Shown here: positions 6,923 through 15,185 of the stretch, one piece after another | Position numbering within the stretch: position 1 is the first letter of the stretch | Layout: every line of letters begins with the position of its first letter | Assembly (NCBI GenBank): GCA_902384525.1 | Contig: CABMCA010000064.1 | Coordinates: 1-43,107, forward strand | Direction of reading: 5' to 3' | From: an uncultured archaeon | GTDB taxonomy: Archaea > Halobacteriota > Methanosarcinia > Methanosarcinales > Methanoperedenaceae | Length of the DNA: 43,107 nt | The notes under the pieces: model-generated | Seen by the model: only the letters and a program-made list of their open reading frames with translations | Told to the model about the DNA's origin: nothing | Database searches by the model: none | Program-made: the position numbers and the translations under genes

Positions 6923-7001
6923 AATTTTCTTTCTATAACATGTTTGGTTTGTGAAGCTATAAAAGAATATCCTGGAAGAAAATTACTTCAAAGTATATTT
7001 T

Positions 7002-7220
7002 CTACTTCACCTCAAACGGCTCTTCCTTGATCTGCCCATTCTCTTCTATCAATAGCTCCATCTTCTGCTGTGCGCTCTTTAATTTCGTGTTGCATTCTCT
7101 CACAAGCTTTATCCCTTTCTCAAAATGCATCAAACTTTCATCCAGTGAAAGCTGTCCCTTCTCAAGTTTATCTACTATTCCCTCAAGTTCGGTAAGTGAT
7201 TCCTCAAAGTTCATTTCCAT
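7002..7220 (-). CDS. xseB: Exodeoxyribonuclease VII small subunit
   Basis: XseB binds in several copies to XseA and is needed for its single-strand DNA exonuclease activity. The 72-residue helical hairpin MNFEESLTELEGIVDKLEKG, QLSLDESLMHFEKGIKLVRE and so on is a textbook match. Three Met codons compete at the start. The ATG at 7220 (giving MEMNFEESL) stands 7 bases after a GGAGG motif and is the best choice; the ATG at 7226 would leave only one base of spacing, and the ATG at 7214 would leave 13. The start lies inside the end of xseA, so the two subunits are translationally coupled. Confidence 0.93.
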   Translation of the reverse strand: MEMNFEESLTELEGIVDKLEKGQLSLDESLMHFEKGIKLVRECNTKLKSAQQKMELLIEENGQIKEEPFEVK

Positions 7221-8428
7221 TTGCATTCCTCCTTTTCATAAACATTGCATCTTATTTTTCCATCTCTCACAATTATCGAAACATCATCGGATTTTTCAAC
7301 ATCCACTATACTTTGCACAGGTGTTTTTCCAGGCAGTTTCAATGTAATGCTGTAGCCTCTTGAAAGTGTCCCAAGCGGGCTTACTGCATCAAGTTTTCCT
7401 GCATGGGCATTCAAAAGCGCCTGTTTAACTTCCATAAGCCTTCCAATACTCGATATCTGCCTCTGGGTCAGTTCATCAATAAACTGGATGTACTGGGTCA
7501 ACCGTTCAATAAAAAGATGCGGCGCTACACCATCCTCCAGATCAGAAAGACGGGATTTCCTGTCGCTTACAATTCGCCTCTGGTTTTCGATCAACCTTTG
7601 CCCAAGCCTCATAATGTGATTTATTAATTCCAGGCGGTCGGGAACTGCAATTTCAGCAGCAGCCGATGGTGTCGGCGCGCGGATGTCAGCCACAAAATCG
7701 GCGATCGTAAAGTCAGTTTCGTGTCCTACCGCTGAAATGACCGGTATCCTTGAGTTAAAAATTGCGCGCGCCACAGTTTCTTCATTAAAAGCCCAGAGGT
7801 CTTCGATTGATCCTCCGCCCCTGCCCAGAATGATCGTGTCCACATCGGTCTTATTTAACACATCAATTGACCTGACAATGCTCTGGCCTGCATTGTCACC
7901 CTGCACTACTGTAGGGATAAAAAGAATATTGACCGGATATCTTCTTCCAAGAACTGTGAGAATATCATGAAGAACAGCGCCTGTCGGGGATGTTGCCACA
8001 CCGATCTTTTTAGGGAACCTGGGGAGCGTCTTCTTATGGTCAGGTGAGAAAAGTCCCTCCATGGCAAGTTTATTCTTCAATTGCTCATATGCTTTGTAGA
8101 GTTCCCCGATGCCGTCAGGCCGGACATCCCTGACTTTTAGCTGGTAAACACCTTTTTGCTCATAAACATCCAGATCCCCGAAAACAATGACCTTCATGCC
8201 GTGTTCAAGTTCGAATTTGAGATTTTTTCCATACCATTTGAACATGACGCACTGCAACTGGCTGTTTTTATCCTTCAATGTAAAGTAACGATGACCTGAG
8301 CCGTGGTTCGTAAAATTTGATATTTCCCCGCGAATCCAGATATCATTGAAATGGCCCCGGGTAAGAACACTCTTTACCGCCAGTGTGAATTCGTGTACTG
8401 TATAGATACCTTTACTTTCAAAACCCAT
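7211..8428 (-). CDS. xseA: Exodeoxyribonuclease VII large subunit
   Basis: The 405-residue catalytic subunit of exonuclease VII, which degrades single-stranded DNA from both ends. The N-terminal OB-fold carries YTVHEFTLAVKSVL and IRGEISNFTNHGSGHRYFTL. The catalytic domain follows with GVATSPTGAVLHDILTVLGR, ILGRGGGSIEDLWAFNEE and SAVGHETDFTIADFVADIRA. A coiled-coil stretch near residues 260-340 binds XseB. The ending SPLGTLSRGYSI is the family's C-terminal motif. All hallmark motifs are intact. Exonuclease VII is a bacterial enzyme, and its presence with xseB in an archaeon points to an old transfer. It lies 54 bases downstream of the BFN-domain gene on the same strand. Confidence 0.95.
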   Translation of the reverse strand: MGFESKGIYTVHEFTLAVKSVLTRGHFNDIWIRGEISNFTNHGSGHRYFTLKDKNSQLQCVMFKWYGKNLKFELEHGMKVIVFGDLDVYEQKGVYQLKVRDVRPDGIGELYKAYEQLKNKLAMEGLFSPDHKKTLPRFPKKIGVATSPTGAVLHDILTVLGRRYPVNILFIPTVVQGDNAGQSIVRSIDVLNKTDVDTIILGRGGGSIEDLWAFNEETVARAIFNSRIPVISAVGHETDFTIADFVADIRAPTPSAAAEIAVPDRLELINHIMRLGQRLIENQRRIVSDRKSRLSDLEDGVAPHLFIERLTQYIQFIDELTQRQISSIGRLMEVKQALLNAHAGKLDAVSPLGTLSRGYSITLKLPGKTPVQSIVDVEKSDDVSIIVRDGKIRCNVYEKEECKWK

Positions 8429-8482
8429 GCTTCCAGATTGATCACTTAACGTATCTGTTTTTCGATAGCAGCGTGAAAGTGA

Positions 8483-8941
8483 TCATCCTGAAATGTAACT
8501 TTCAAGAGGTGCTACATTTTGAAGCTCTTCTTTTGACATTACCGCTTCTGAAAGTACACTATCCCTTATATGTATCGGGGCGCCGCATCGAAGAGCTATC
8601 GCTATGCAGTCGCTTGGCCTTGCGTCCAGTTCAAAACGCTTTCCATCCATGGAAACTATCATCCTCGCATAATAAACCCCTTCATTTAATTCATCTATCA
8701 GGATGTCATCTATCGTTGAACCAAGATGGGTTATTAAAGAGACAAAAAGGTCATGTGTCATAGGCCTGGGTGGTATTTCATGATTAAGAGCAGAATTTAT
8801 GGATATCGCTTCAGATATTCCGATATATATCGGCATCATGCGTTTTGCCTCGTCTTCCAGCAATACGATCGGCACCGGGCCTGGCGCTTTCTCAATAAGA
8901 TATACCCCTTTTATAGTTACCTGTAAAGTAGTCCCGTTCAT
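8483..8941 (-). CDS. Bifunctional-nuclease (BFN/DUF151) domain protein
   Basis: A 152-residue protein made of one BFN (DUF151) domain. The motifs are PIVLLEDEAKRMMPIYIGISEA near residues 24-45, RPMTHDLFVSLITHLGSTI near 57-75 and FELDARPSDCIAIALRCGAPI near 103-123. In plants this domain has been reported to have RNase and DNase activity; in prokaryotes its role is unclear. It sits between the presenilin-like gene and xseAB, all on the minus strand with 54-65 base gaps, so a role in nucleic acid turnover beside exonuclease VII is plausible but inferred. Confidence 0.88.
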   Translation of the reverse strand: MNGTTLQVTIKGVYLIEKAPGPVPIVLLEDEAKRMMPIYIGISEAISINSALNHEIPPRPMTHDLFVSLITHLGSTIDDILIDELNEGVYYARMIVSMDGKRFELDARPSDCIAIALRCGAPIHIRDSVLSEAVMSKEELQNVAPLESYISG

Positions 8942-9006
8942 TAAGATAATATTAACAAGCGGAGGTAATAAGATTAACGATAGGAAATATCGCTGATCAG
9001 TCTAAC

Positions 9007-9927
9007 CTAAAAATATCCTCCGAATATGCTTGAGCCAGCGATCAGGCTCCCTGCAACATATCCCAAGATGACCCCGCCGTTAAGGAACGGAAGACCCGCC
9101 TGGGGTTTGCCTTTCATAACAAATACAATAAGTGTGGAAAATCCCAGGAATGTTCCAAGGATCGCGCCAATTGCCGGGATATTTATTGCGCCGATGAGCG
9201 GGAGTGAATAATAAGTAGTCCCGGTGATGAAAACGTTTGCTGAAACAACAAGCAAAGTTGGCATAACAGCATCTCCCAATCCCATGAAGAAGGCTTCGCG
9301 GTCTTCTTTATCGAATTTTTCAGTCCTGAATGAATAATTCCAGTGCTTCGGGATCACAAGTAAAATGGGAAGTCTTAAGTCCATAACGCCTTCCGCGAGA
9401 GCCACCATGTGTTTTGTCCGGTATACCGCAATATAATCATAAACAAGCAGCAGAATAAGTAAGAGAATCACTGGCACGATATTAAGGGATATCCCGAAAA
9501 TTGAAGCAGAACCGGCTCCCAGTATCATACCTATCATGTCAATTACATACCATTCAGGGAATTTATACAAAATAACTGTAAGGGCAGCGGAGATTATAAT
9601 TGTTAAGATCAGGTTCGTATCGGGTGTTATGAACATTGGGAACATTGAAAAAAGCGCATAGAAGACATAGGCTAAAGTCCAGCCTACTGTGATCAGTATA
9701 AAAGCCTGGAGAATCCATTTCTTATTCAATTTTATTATAAGAAAAATGAATGCAGTGAAAATTATAATTATTGCAACCCAGACGAAAACGTTTCCCGTAT
9801 CGTTTGGATCTTCAAATGCCTTAAAATTATTAACTTCAAGTGGTTTGCTCAAAGCGATCGCAATAAGCTGCACAAGGAGCAGCATGAGAGCCATGCCAAT
9901 TACCGGGATATATTTATCAAGTTTCAA
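9007..9927 (-). CDS. Presenilin/signal-peptide-peptidase family membrane protease
   Basis: A 306-residue protein with about nine hydrophobic segments and the three motifs of archaeal A22-type intramembrane aspartyl proteases. YDYIAVY carries the first catalytic Asp in one membrane helix, MGLGDAVMP carries the second in the next, and GLPFLNGG stands where the family has PALPxL. These enzymes cut substrates within the membrane. The hydrophilic loop YRTKHMVALAEGVMDLRLPI and following residues between the two Asp helices is typical. The PAL position reads GLP, a mild variation. It heads the minus-strand run with the BFN gene and xseAB and is divergent from pheA. Confidence 0.88.
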   Translation of the reverse strand: MKLDKYIPVIGMALMLLLVQLIAIALSKPLEVNNFKAFEDPNDTGNVFVWVAIIIIFTAFIFLIIKLNKKWILQAFILITVGWTLAYVFYALFSMFPMFITPDTNLILTIIISAALTVILYKFPEWYVIDMIGMILGAGSASIFGISLNIVPVILLLILLLVYDYIAVYRTKHMVALAEGVMDLRLPILLVIPKHWNYSFRTEKFDKEDREAFFMGLGDAVMPTLLVVSANVFITGTTYYSLPLIGAINIPAIGAILGTFLGFSTLIVFVMKGKPQAGLPFLNGGVILGYVAGSLIAGSSIFGGYF

Positions 9928-10015
9928 ATTAATCTCCGCTTATAATAAGATGGATTGTTTTTAAAAGTTTGCTAAGCAACAAACTATTTCTTTTACGCAT
10001 CAATATAAGGAGCAG

Positions 10016-10822
10016 ATGATAATAGGAACTCTCGGACCTAAGGGCACGTATTCGGAAAAAGCTGTACGACAATGGGACGATAAAGCTGATTTGAAATTTT
10101 ATGATGATATATTTGATACCGTTGATGCACTTTTGCGAAAAGAAGTTGATTGCAGCATAGTGCCTATTGAAAATTCCCTTGAAGGCTCGATCACACTCAC
10201 ACTTGATCTCCTGATGGAACACCAGCTAAAAATCACAGGTGAAGTAGTAGTTCAGATAAAAAACTGCCTTCTCTCAAAAGGAGATCTTGAGGACATAAAA
10301 ATAATTATGTCACATCCTCAGCCCTTATCCCAGTGCAGGAAATATATTAAGAATAATTTCAAAGGAATCGAAATAAGGTCAGACCTGAGTACATCCCATG
10401 CGGCAAAACTTGCATCGGAATCTAAGGAAATTGCTGCAATAGCATCCGAGGAATCGGCCAGGATGTATGGTTTGAATATACTGGATGAAAATATACAGGA
10501 TGTGAAAGAGAACTTCACCCGGTTCATCGTTATAGGAAAAAATTCGCCATCGCCCACAGGTAATGATAAGACATCTATTATTGTGTATCTTGAGAAAAAC
10601 AGATCCGGGGCCCTTTATGAGATACTTGGCGAATTTGCCAGCAGAAATATTGACCTGACAAAAATAGAATCGCGTCCAACCAAGAAAGCCCTGGGAGATT
10701 ATATTTTCTATATTGATCTCAAAGGGCATATTGAAGATAAAACCATAACGGAAACGCTCTTGAAAATAAAGAGCAAGGTTGGAATGCTAAAAATACTGGG
10801 ATCATATCCGGCTGCAAAATGA
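10016..10822 (+). CDS. pheA: Prephenate dehydratase
   Basis: Converts prephenate to phenylpyruvate in phenylalanine synthesis. The 268-residue monofunctional form has a catalytic PDT domain (GTLGPKGTYSEKA at about 4-16, SIVPIENSLEGSI at 47-59, catalytic Thr168-Arg169-Phe170 in NFTRF) and a C-terminal ACT domain from about residue 186. The ESRP motif for phenylalanine feedback binding is at 218-221. AAGGAG sits a few bases before the ATG. It is followed after about 90 bases by ribK and ribB, with no obvious pathway link. The 88 bases upstream are shared with the divergent presenilin-like gene. Confidence 0.95.
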   Translation: MIIGTLGPKGTYSEKAVRQWDDKADLKFYDDIFDTVDALLRKEVDCSIVPIENSLEGSITLTLDLLMEHQLKITGEVVVQIKNCLLSKGDLEDIKIIMSHPQPLSQCRKYIKNNFKGIEIRSDLSTSHAAKLASESKEIAAIASEESARMYGLNILDENIQDVKENFTRFIVIGKNSPSPTGNDKTSIIVYLEKNRSGALYEILGEFASRNIDLTKIESRPTKKALGDYIFYIDLKGHIEDKTITETLLKIKSKVGMLKILGSYPAAK

Positions 10823-10875
10823 TCAATGAAAAGTTTTATACACTCACAAATCCATATTTGGGTAGCTGCTCAAAA

Positions 10876-10929
10876 ATGAGTGGAATATATAGATATACAA
10901 TAATGAGTGGAATATATGGATATACAATC
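10876..10929. repeat. 27-base tandem duplication over the ribK start
   Basis: The unit ATGAGTGGAATATATAGATA plus TACAATA at 10876-10902 is repeated at 10903-10929 with two differences (A to G at 10918 and A to C at 10929). The second copy holds the initiation region of ribK; the first is a near-perfect decoy in which the corresponding start codon reads ATA and the frame ends at a TAA. Confidence 0.85.
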
Positions 10930-11563
10930 TTTGAAAAAACTTGCGCTTCTTGGCGCGCACCACAAACCCCTGGAATTATCATCAATACAATTTGCAGCAC
11001 ACCTGGATTTGAGCCAGCAGACAGCAGCACGAAAGCTCAAGGCTCTTGAAGAGGAAAAGCTCATCTCACGGCAGTTTTTGCCTGATGGGCAGTTGATCTT
11101 CATAACAAAAAACGGGATCGATGCGCTTCGTAAGGAATTGTACGATTATACAGAGATATTTTCAGGGAATGGAAGCATCAAAATCTTAAGTGGAAAGCTA
11201 ATTACAGGGCTGGGGGAAGGACAATATTACATTTCACTTGAGGGCTACAGGACACAGTTCCTGGAAAAGCTTGGTTTTGATCCGTATCCAGGCACACTGA
11301 ACATCAAACTTGATGCAAAAAGCATTGACCTGCGTAAGAAAATAACAGAAAGCATAAGGATCTCTGGTTTTACAGACCAGAACAGGACATTCGGGAAAGG
11401 TTCATGCTTCAGGGTCAGGATTTGCGATATCGAGGGCGCCGTTATAACTCCTGAGCGGACACATTATCCGGAAGATATTATTGAAATAATAGCGCCTGTT
11501 AATCTTCGGGATCGCCTTGATCTGAAAGATGGCCATAATGTTAATGTGGAAGTGATAAAATGA
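10916..11563 (+). CDS. ribK: CTP-dependent riboflavin kinase with N-terminal wHTH
   Basis: Archaeal riboflavin kinase, which makes FMN using CTP rather than ATP. The N-terminal winged-helix part (about residues 1-80: SLKKLALLGAHHKPLELSS, LDLSQQTAARKLKALEEEKL) resembles a transcription regulator. The C-terminal kinase barrel carries GLGEGQYYISLEGYRTQF, GFDPYPGTLNIKL and ITPERTHYPEDIIEIIAPVN. The fusion to an HTH domain is common in this family and may allow flavin-responsive control. I prefer the ATG at 10916 (MDIQSLKKL); a GTG at 10907 would add three residues. Its stop overlaps the ribB start by four bases. A tandem duplication covers the start region. Confidence 0.92.
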   Translation: MDIQSLKKLALLGAHHKPLELSSIQFAAHLDLSQQTAARKLKALEEEKLISRQFLPDGQLIFITKNGIDALRKELYDYTEIFSGNGSIKILSGKLITGLGEGQYYISLEGYRTQFLEKLGFDPYPGTLNIKLDAKSIDLRKKITESIRISGFTDQNRTFGKGSCFRVRICDIEGAVITPERTHYPEDIIEIIAPVNLRDRLDLKDGHNVNVEVIK

Positions 11564-12228
11564 GTCTTGATAGCGCAATTGATGCATTAAGAAACGGTAA
11601 AATGATACTTCTTTTTGATGCTGAGGACAGGGAAGGAGAAACGGATCTTGTGATCCCGGCTATATATATAACACCGGCTGATATCGCTCTCATGCGCCGT
11701 GATGGCGGTGGGTTGATATGCGTTGCAATATATGGAAAAGCCGCAGACAGCCTGGGATTGCCTTTCATGTCAGATATTCTAAGAAGTATCTCGAAAAATG
11801 GTCATAAATCCCTTATCAGTCTTGTGGAAAAAAAAGGGGATATCCCTTACGACTCCCGTTCATCTTTTTCACTCTGGGTTAACCACAGGGAAACTTTTAC
11901 AGGCATAACCGATAACGATAGAGCCCTTACAATTAGAAAAGTCGGTGAAACAGTTGATAAGGTCATGAAAGGTGAAAAAATTGATTTTGGGGATGAATTC
12001 AGGTCCCCAGGCCATGTCGCGCTGCTTCGTGCGGCCACAGGTCTCCTGAACGAGAGGCGCGGGCAGACCGAGCTGTCCATAGAACTTGCATTAAAAGCTG
12101 GTATTTCTCCCTCAATGGTAGTATGCGAGATGCTTGATGACAGAACGGGAAAAGCGCTCACGAAAGAAGATGCCATCAAATATTCAAAAGAGAAGAATAT
12201 GCCATTTATCGAAGGGAAAGATCTTTGA
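11560..12228 (+). CDS. ribB: 3,4-dihydroxy-2-butanone 4-phosphate synthase
   Basis: Makes the four-carbon unit of riboflavin from ribulose 5-phosphate. The protein has 222 residues. The acidic catalytic loop FDAEDREGETD spans residues 19-29, and RRDGGGLICVA, HRETFTGITDNDRALTI, EFRSPGHVALLRA and SIELALKAGISPSMVVCEML are all present. It is the monofunctional form without a GTP cyclohydrolase II domain, as usual in archaea. The ATGA overlap with ribK shows translational coupling of two riboflavin/FMN genes. I see no FMN riboswitch upstream. Confidence 0.96.
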   Translation: MSLDSAIDALRNGKMILLFDAEDREGETDLVIPAIYITPADIALMRRDGGGLICVAIYGKAADSLGLPFMSDILRSISKNGHKSLISLVEKKGDIPYDSRSSFSLWVNHRETFTGITDNDRALTIRKVGETVDKVMKGEKIDFGDEFRSPGHVALLRAATGLLNERRGQTELSIELALKAGISPSMVVCEMLDDRTGKALTKEDAIKYSKEKNMPFIEGKDL

Positions 12229-12262
12229 GTGAATCATGATCATATATTCTTGATGACAATTT

Positions 12263-12442
12263 CTAATCCAGTACAATTTCGATATTGGGAATCTTCAATA
12301 CCTGGAGCCTCTCGATTTCTTCCCTGATCCGGGTCATTTCAACTTTTTTAGTCCATGCATTCCACTTCAGGATATAGCCCAGCTCTTTTAATATCTTATC
12401 ATTAAGCGTGGAATTTTCTTCTTTTATGATTATGGTTGTCAT
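12263..12442 (-). CDS. Small unknown protein (59 residues)
   Basis: The frame reads MTTIIIKEENSTLNDKILKE, then LGYILKWNAWTKKVEMTRIR, EEIERLQVLKIPNIEIVLD and stop. It looks like a short strand followed by amphipathic helices, a composition typical of small antitoxin or DNA-binding proteins, but I do not recognise it and no toxin gene is adjacent. No clear ribosome-binding site precedes the ATG. It lies convergent to ribB. Between 12443 and 12797 I see no gene I can support. Confidence 0.4.
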   Translation of the reverse strand: MTTIIIKEENSTLNDKILKELGYILKWNAWTKKVEMTRIREEIERLQVLKIPNIEIVLD

Positions 12443-12765
12443 TTATTCAAGATTTTGCCCATCGCTTGCAGTTTTACACTTTTTTATATATGTGCAATTG
12501 GCAACCCGGCATACTTTGATTTTTGCACCGCATTGATTGCAGTAAAATCCCGCAGAAAAAATTAAAGGCTGACGTTCGGGGATATTCAGGAAGGAATTGT
12601 AACGGGGCATTATTTATCTCCCTTTTGCTTTTGATCTTAATAATGTCAATCTCGATTTTGTTACGCAAATTAAATTTTCTAATGTGTTTGCCATATAGTC
12701 CAACTATATCCCGCCTAGTATATATAGGAAAATAAGCGATTATCTTCGTTTTGACTGCCGATTAA

Positions 12766-12773
12766 TTTAAATA
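12766..12773 (+). promoter_or_regulatory. TATA-like box of the DUF4143 ATPase gene
   Basis: TTTAAATA is centred about 28 bases before the ATG at 12798. In archaea a TATA box about 25 bases before the transcription start would place that start almost at the ATG, implying a leaderless mRNA. This fits the lack of a ribosome-binding site there. Confidence 0.35.
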
Positions 12774-12797
12774 TCATAAAGTTATCTTTACGATATA

Positions 12798-14114
12798 ATG
12801 GAAAATCATAAAGATAAGTTAAGATCAGTCGTTGAAGAGTACTGGAGAAAAGAACTTCCAGACACGAAAGAGAGAGCTATCAGTCTGAAAATAGAAAGCG
12901 ATCTTATAAATGATATTGTAGGGCCAAGAAGGGCTGGGAAGACTTATTTAATGTACTTTACCATTAGAAAACTTCTCGATACCGGGATAGAAAAAGAAGC
13001 CACTATATACATAAACTTTGAAAACAGGAAATTGCTGCCTTTAACCCCGGATTATTTCAATGACCTGATAGATGTTATCCATGCCAAAAGGCTTTTTGAA
13101 AAACATAAGACTATTTTTATTTTCCTTGACGAAGTCCAGAGGATCGGGGAATGGGAAAAATATATACGAAGCATATACGATGAATTTAAAGGGAAAATAA
13201 AGATTTTCATTTCCGGTTCAACTTCAAAATTAACAGAATCCGAATTGAGTTATCTGCTTACAGGCAGGCATTTAACAACACATGTCTATCCATTAAGCTT
13301 CAGGGAATTCATATCATTCAAAAACTTTTATATAAAAGAATATTTTATTGAACAGGATATCGCTTTGATAAAAGAATATTTCAGGGAATACTCAGAATTC
13401 GGTGGATTCCCGGAAGTCACTCTACTCCCGTCCGGTAAAGAAGAACTGATACAGACATTATTTTCCGATATAATAAATAGAGACATACTCCCGAAAGCAA
13501 AACGAAGGGGTGAAATTATTGATGACCTTGCGTATTTTTTATGTTCAAACTCAGGAAAACTGGCAAGTTTCACAAAGTTAACAGGCACGCTGAACTCGAT
13601 GGGAATTAAAGTATCAGTACCTACTTTTGAAAAATACTTCTCGATTATGAAAGAGGCGTTCCTTTTCTTTGATCTTGCTATATATTCATACAAAGTTAAG
13701 GATCAAATGCAGTATCCCAGAAAGATTTATTGTATGGACCCGGGTTTTATTAATTTTGCCGGGTTTAAATTTTCAGAGGACTGGGGAAGATTAATGGAAA
13801 ACCTGGTTGCGATAGAACTCCAAAGAACAAAATCCAAAAGCCCGTTAATTGAAATATTTTACTGGAAGAATCAGCAGGAGAGGGAAGTAGATTTTGTTAT
13901 CAGGGAAGGTCTTCCGGTAAAGCAGCTTATCCAGGTGACAAATGCTTCAAGCAGGGAAAATATACAAAAAAGAGAGATCACAGGTCTGTTAAGGGCAGAA
14001 GAAGAATTTAAATGCAGCAATTTGCTTGTAATAACCTGGGAGTATGAAGGGGAAGAGATAGCAGATGGTAAGAAAATAGTTTATACGCCATTATGGAAGT
14101 GGCTTTTAGAATAA
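12798..14114 (+). CDS. AAA ATPase with DUF4143-type C-terminal domain
   Basis: A 438-residue ATPase of the group widespread in archaea and bacteria (AAA_14 plus DUF4143). Walker A GPRRAGKT spans residues 42-49, Walker B FIFLDEVQ about 107-114, and sensor ISGSTSKLTESELSYLLTGR is near 139. The C-terminal part has FYWKNQQEREVDFVIREG, a PD-(D/E)XK-like core (Glu, then E-VDF). Cellular role is not established; proposed roles include defence and repair. It is a lone gene, convergent with the ABC ATPase gene downstream. Confidence 0.85.
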   Translation: MENHKDKLRSVVEEYWRKELPDTKERAISLKIESDLINDIVGPRRAGKTYLMYFTIRKLLDTGIEKEATIYINFENRKLLPLTPDYFNDLIDVIHAKRLFEKHKTIFIFLDEVQRIGEWEKYIRSIYDEFKGKIKIFISGSTSKLTESELSYLLTGRHLTTHVYPLSFREFISFKNFYIKEYFIEQDIALIKEYFREYSEFGGFPEVTLLPSGKEELIQTLFSDIINRDILPKAKRRGEIIDDLAYFLCSNSGKLASFTKLTGTLNSMGIKVSVPTFEKYFSIMKEAFLFFDLAIYSYKVKDQMQYPRKIYCMDPGFINFAGFKFSEDWGRLMENLVAIELQRTKSKSPLIEIFYWKNQQEREVDFVIREGLPVKQLIQVTNASSRENIQKREITGLLRAEEEFKCSNLLVITWEYEGEEIADGKKIVYTPLWKWLLE

Positions 14115-14130
14115 GAAAAATTATTCGACA

Positions 14131-15048
14131 TTAATGCGCAAGCTGCAAGAAAACATCCTCAAGATCAGGCTGTGAAATCTCAATATTATTGATATGAACA
14201 TCACAGAACTTCTTTAAGACAGTATTAAGTATGGATTCAATGTTCTCTGCAACGATCACAACTCTTCCGGTCTCAGATTTGATATCCAGGATTTTCGGGA
14301 TGTCATTCAGTGAGGAAATTTCAAACCTGCCATCATAATCAATAATTATTTTCTCGCCAAGTTTCATTTGCCTCTTCAGTTCACCGGGCGCGGCATTTGC
14401 GATTATCTCGCCGTTCTTGATAAAAGCAATGCGTTCGCATAGCTGTTCAGCCTCTTTCATATAATGTGTTGTCAGGACAATGGTGATCCCTTTTTCGTCA
14501 TGGATCTTTTTAATTAATTTGCGTATCTTGATAGCCATATCAGGGTCAAGGCCAACAGTAGGTTCATCGAGGAACAGCAGGCGCGGGTCGTTAAGAAGTG
14601 CTTTTGCGAGGGAAAGACGCTGTTTTGTACCTGTTGAAAGCGAATCAAACCGCGTATTCCTGAACTTCTCAAGTTCGAGCATACCAATTACATTATTTAT
14701 GGACCCTTCCCTGTTTTCCAACCCATAGAGCAATGCAAAATATTTAAGATTTTCATAAACCGTGAGGCTCCACGGGAAATTTGGGTTTCCACTGCTGATA
14801 TTAACTATACATTTTACATTATTGGGATCTTTTAATGCATCGATCCCGAAAACTTCCACTTTCCCGGCATTCGGTATCGATAGCGTTGAAAGTATGGATA
14901 TGAGCGTGGTTTTACCTGCCCCGTTCGGCCCAAGGATGCCAAAAATCTCCCCTTCCTCGATATTGATGGAAACGTTCTTCAGTACCTCTTTTTTTCCGTC
15001 TTGACTTTTATAATATTTGTATATCCCTTCAGCCTTTACTGCAAGCAT
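14131..15048 (-). CDS. ABC transporter ATP-binding protein
   Basis: A 305-residue ATPase of the type that pairs with ABC-2 permeases (drug, Na+ or lipid efflux). Walker A GPNGAGKT is at residues 40-47. The signature is the unusual DSLSTGTKQRLSLAKALL instead of LSGGQ, followed by Walker B RLLFLDEPTVGLDP and the His switch VLTTHYMKEAEQ. The C-terminal extension ends in QPDLEDVFLQLAH, typical of this group. No permease lies in the window, so the partner must be encoded elsewhere or may have been lost. It is convergent with the DUF4143 ATPase and 123 bases downstream of the histidine kinase. Confidence 0.92.
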   Translation of the reverse strand: MLAVKAEGIYKYYKSQDGKKEVLKNVSINIEEGEIFGILGPNGAGKTTLISILSTLSIPNAGKVEVFGIDALKDPNNVKCIVNISSGNPNFPWSLTVYENLKYFALLYGLENREGSINNVIGMLELEKFRNTRFDSLSTGTKQRLSLAKALLNDPRLLFLDEPTVGLDPDMAIKIRKLIKKIHDEKGITIVLTTHYMKEAEQLCERIAFIKNGEIIANAAPGELKRQMKLGEKIIIDYDGRFEISSLNDIPKILDIKSETGRVVIVAENIESILNTVLKKFCDVHINNIEISQPDLEDVFLQLAH

Positions 15049-15133
15049 GACTGTGATAATGAGTTATTATGAAATAAGTCTTTATAAAATAACCAGTTTT
15101 TTAACATGAATTTAAGATACCATTGTTTTGATT

Positions 15134-15185
15134 TATGATTTTGATCTATGATTTTGGCCTATAATTTTAACCTATGATTTTGGTA
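15134..15185. repeat. Four 13-base tandem repeats at the kinase 3' end
   Basis: The units TATGATTTTGATC, TATGATTTTGGCC, TATAATTTTAACC and TATGATTTTGGTA follow one another without gaps. The last unit encodes the final residues and stop codon of the histidine kinase on the minus strand; the other three lie beyond the stop. Confidence 0.8.

Noticed and set aside
10823-10915. FMN or other riboswitch before ribK-ribB
   Set aside because: The short leader contains a tandem duplication but no conserved riboswitch core; FMN riboswitches are also not expected in this archaeal context.
12474-12735. Overlapping ORFs of 64 and 70 codons on opposite strands
   Set aside because: Neither has a ribosome-binding site or a known pattern, and the composition is that of non-coding sequence.
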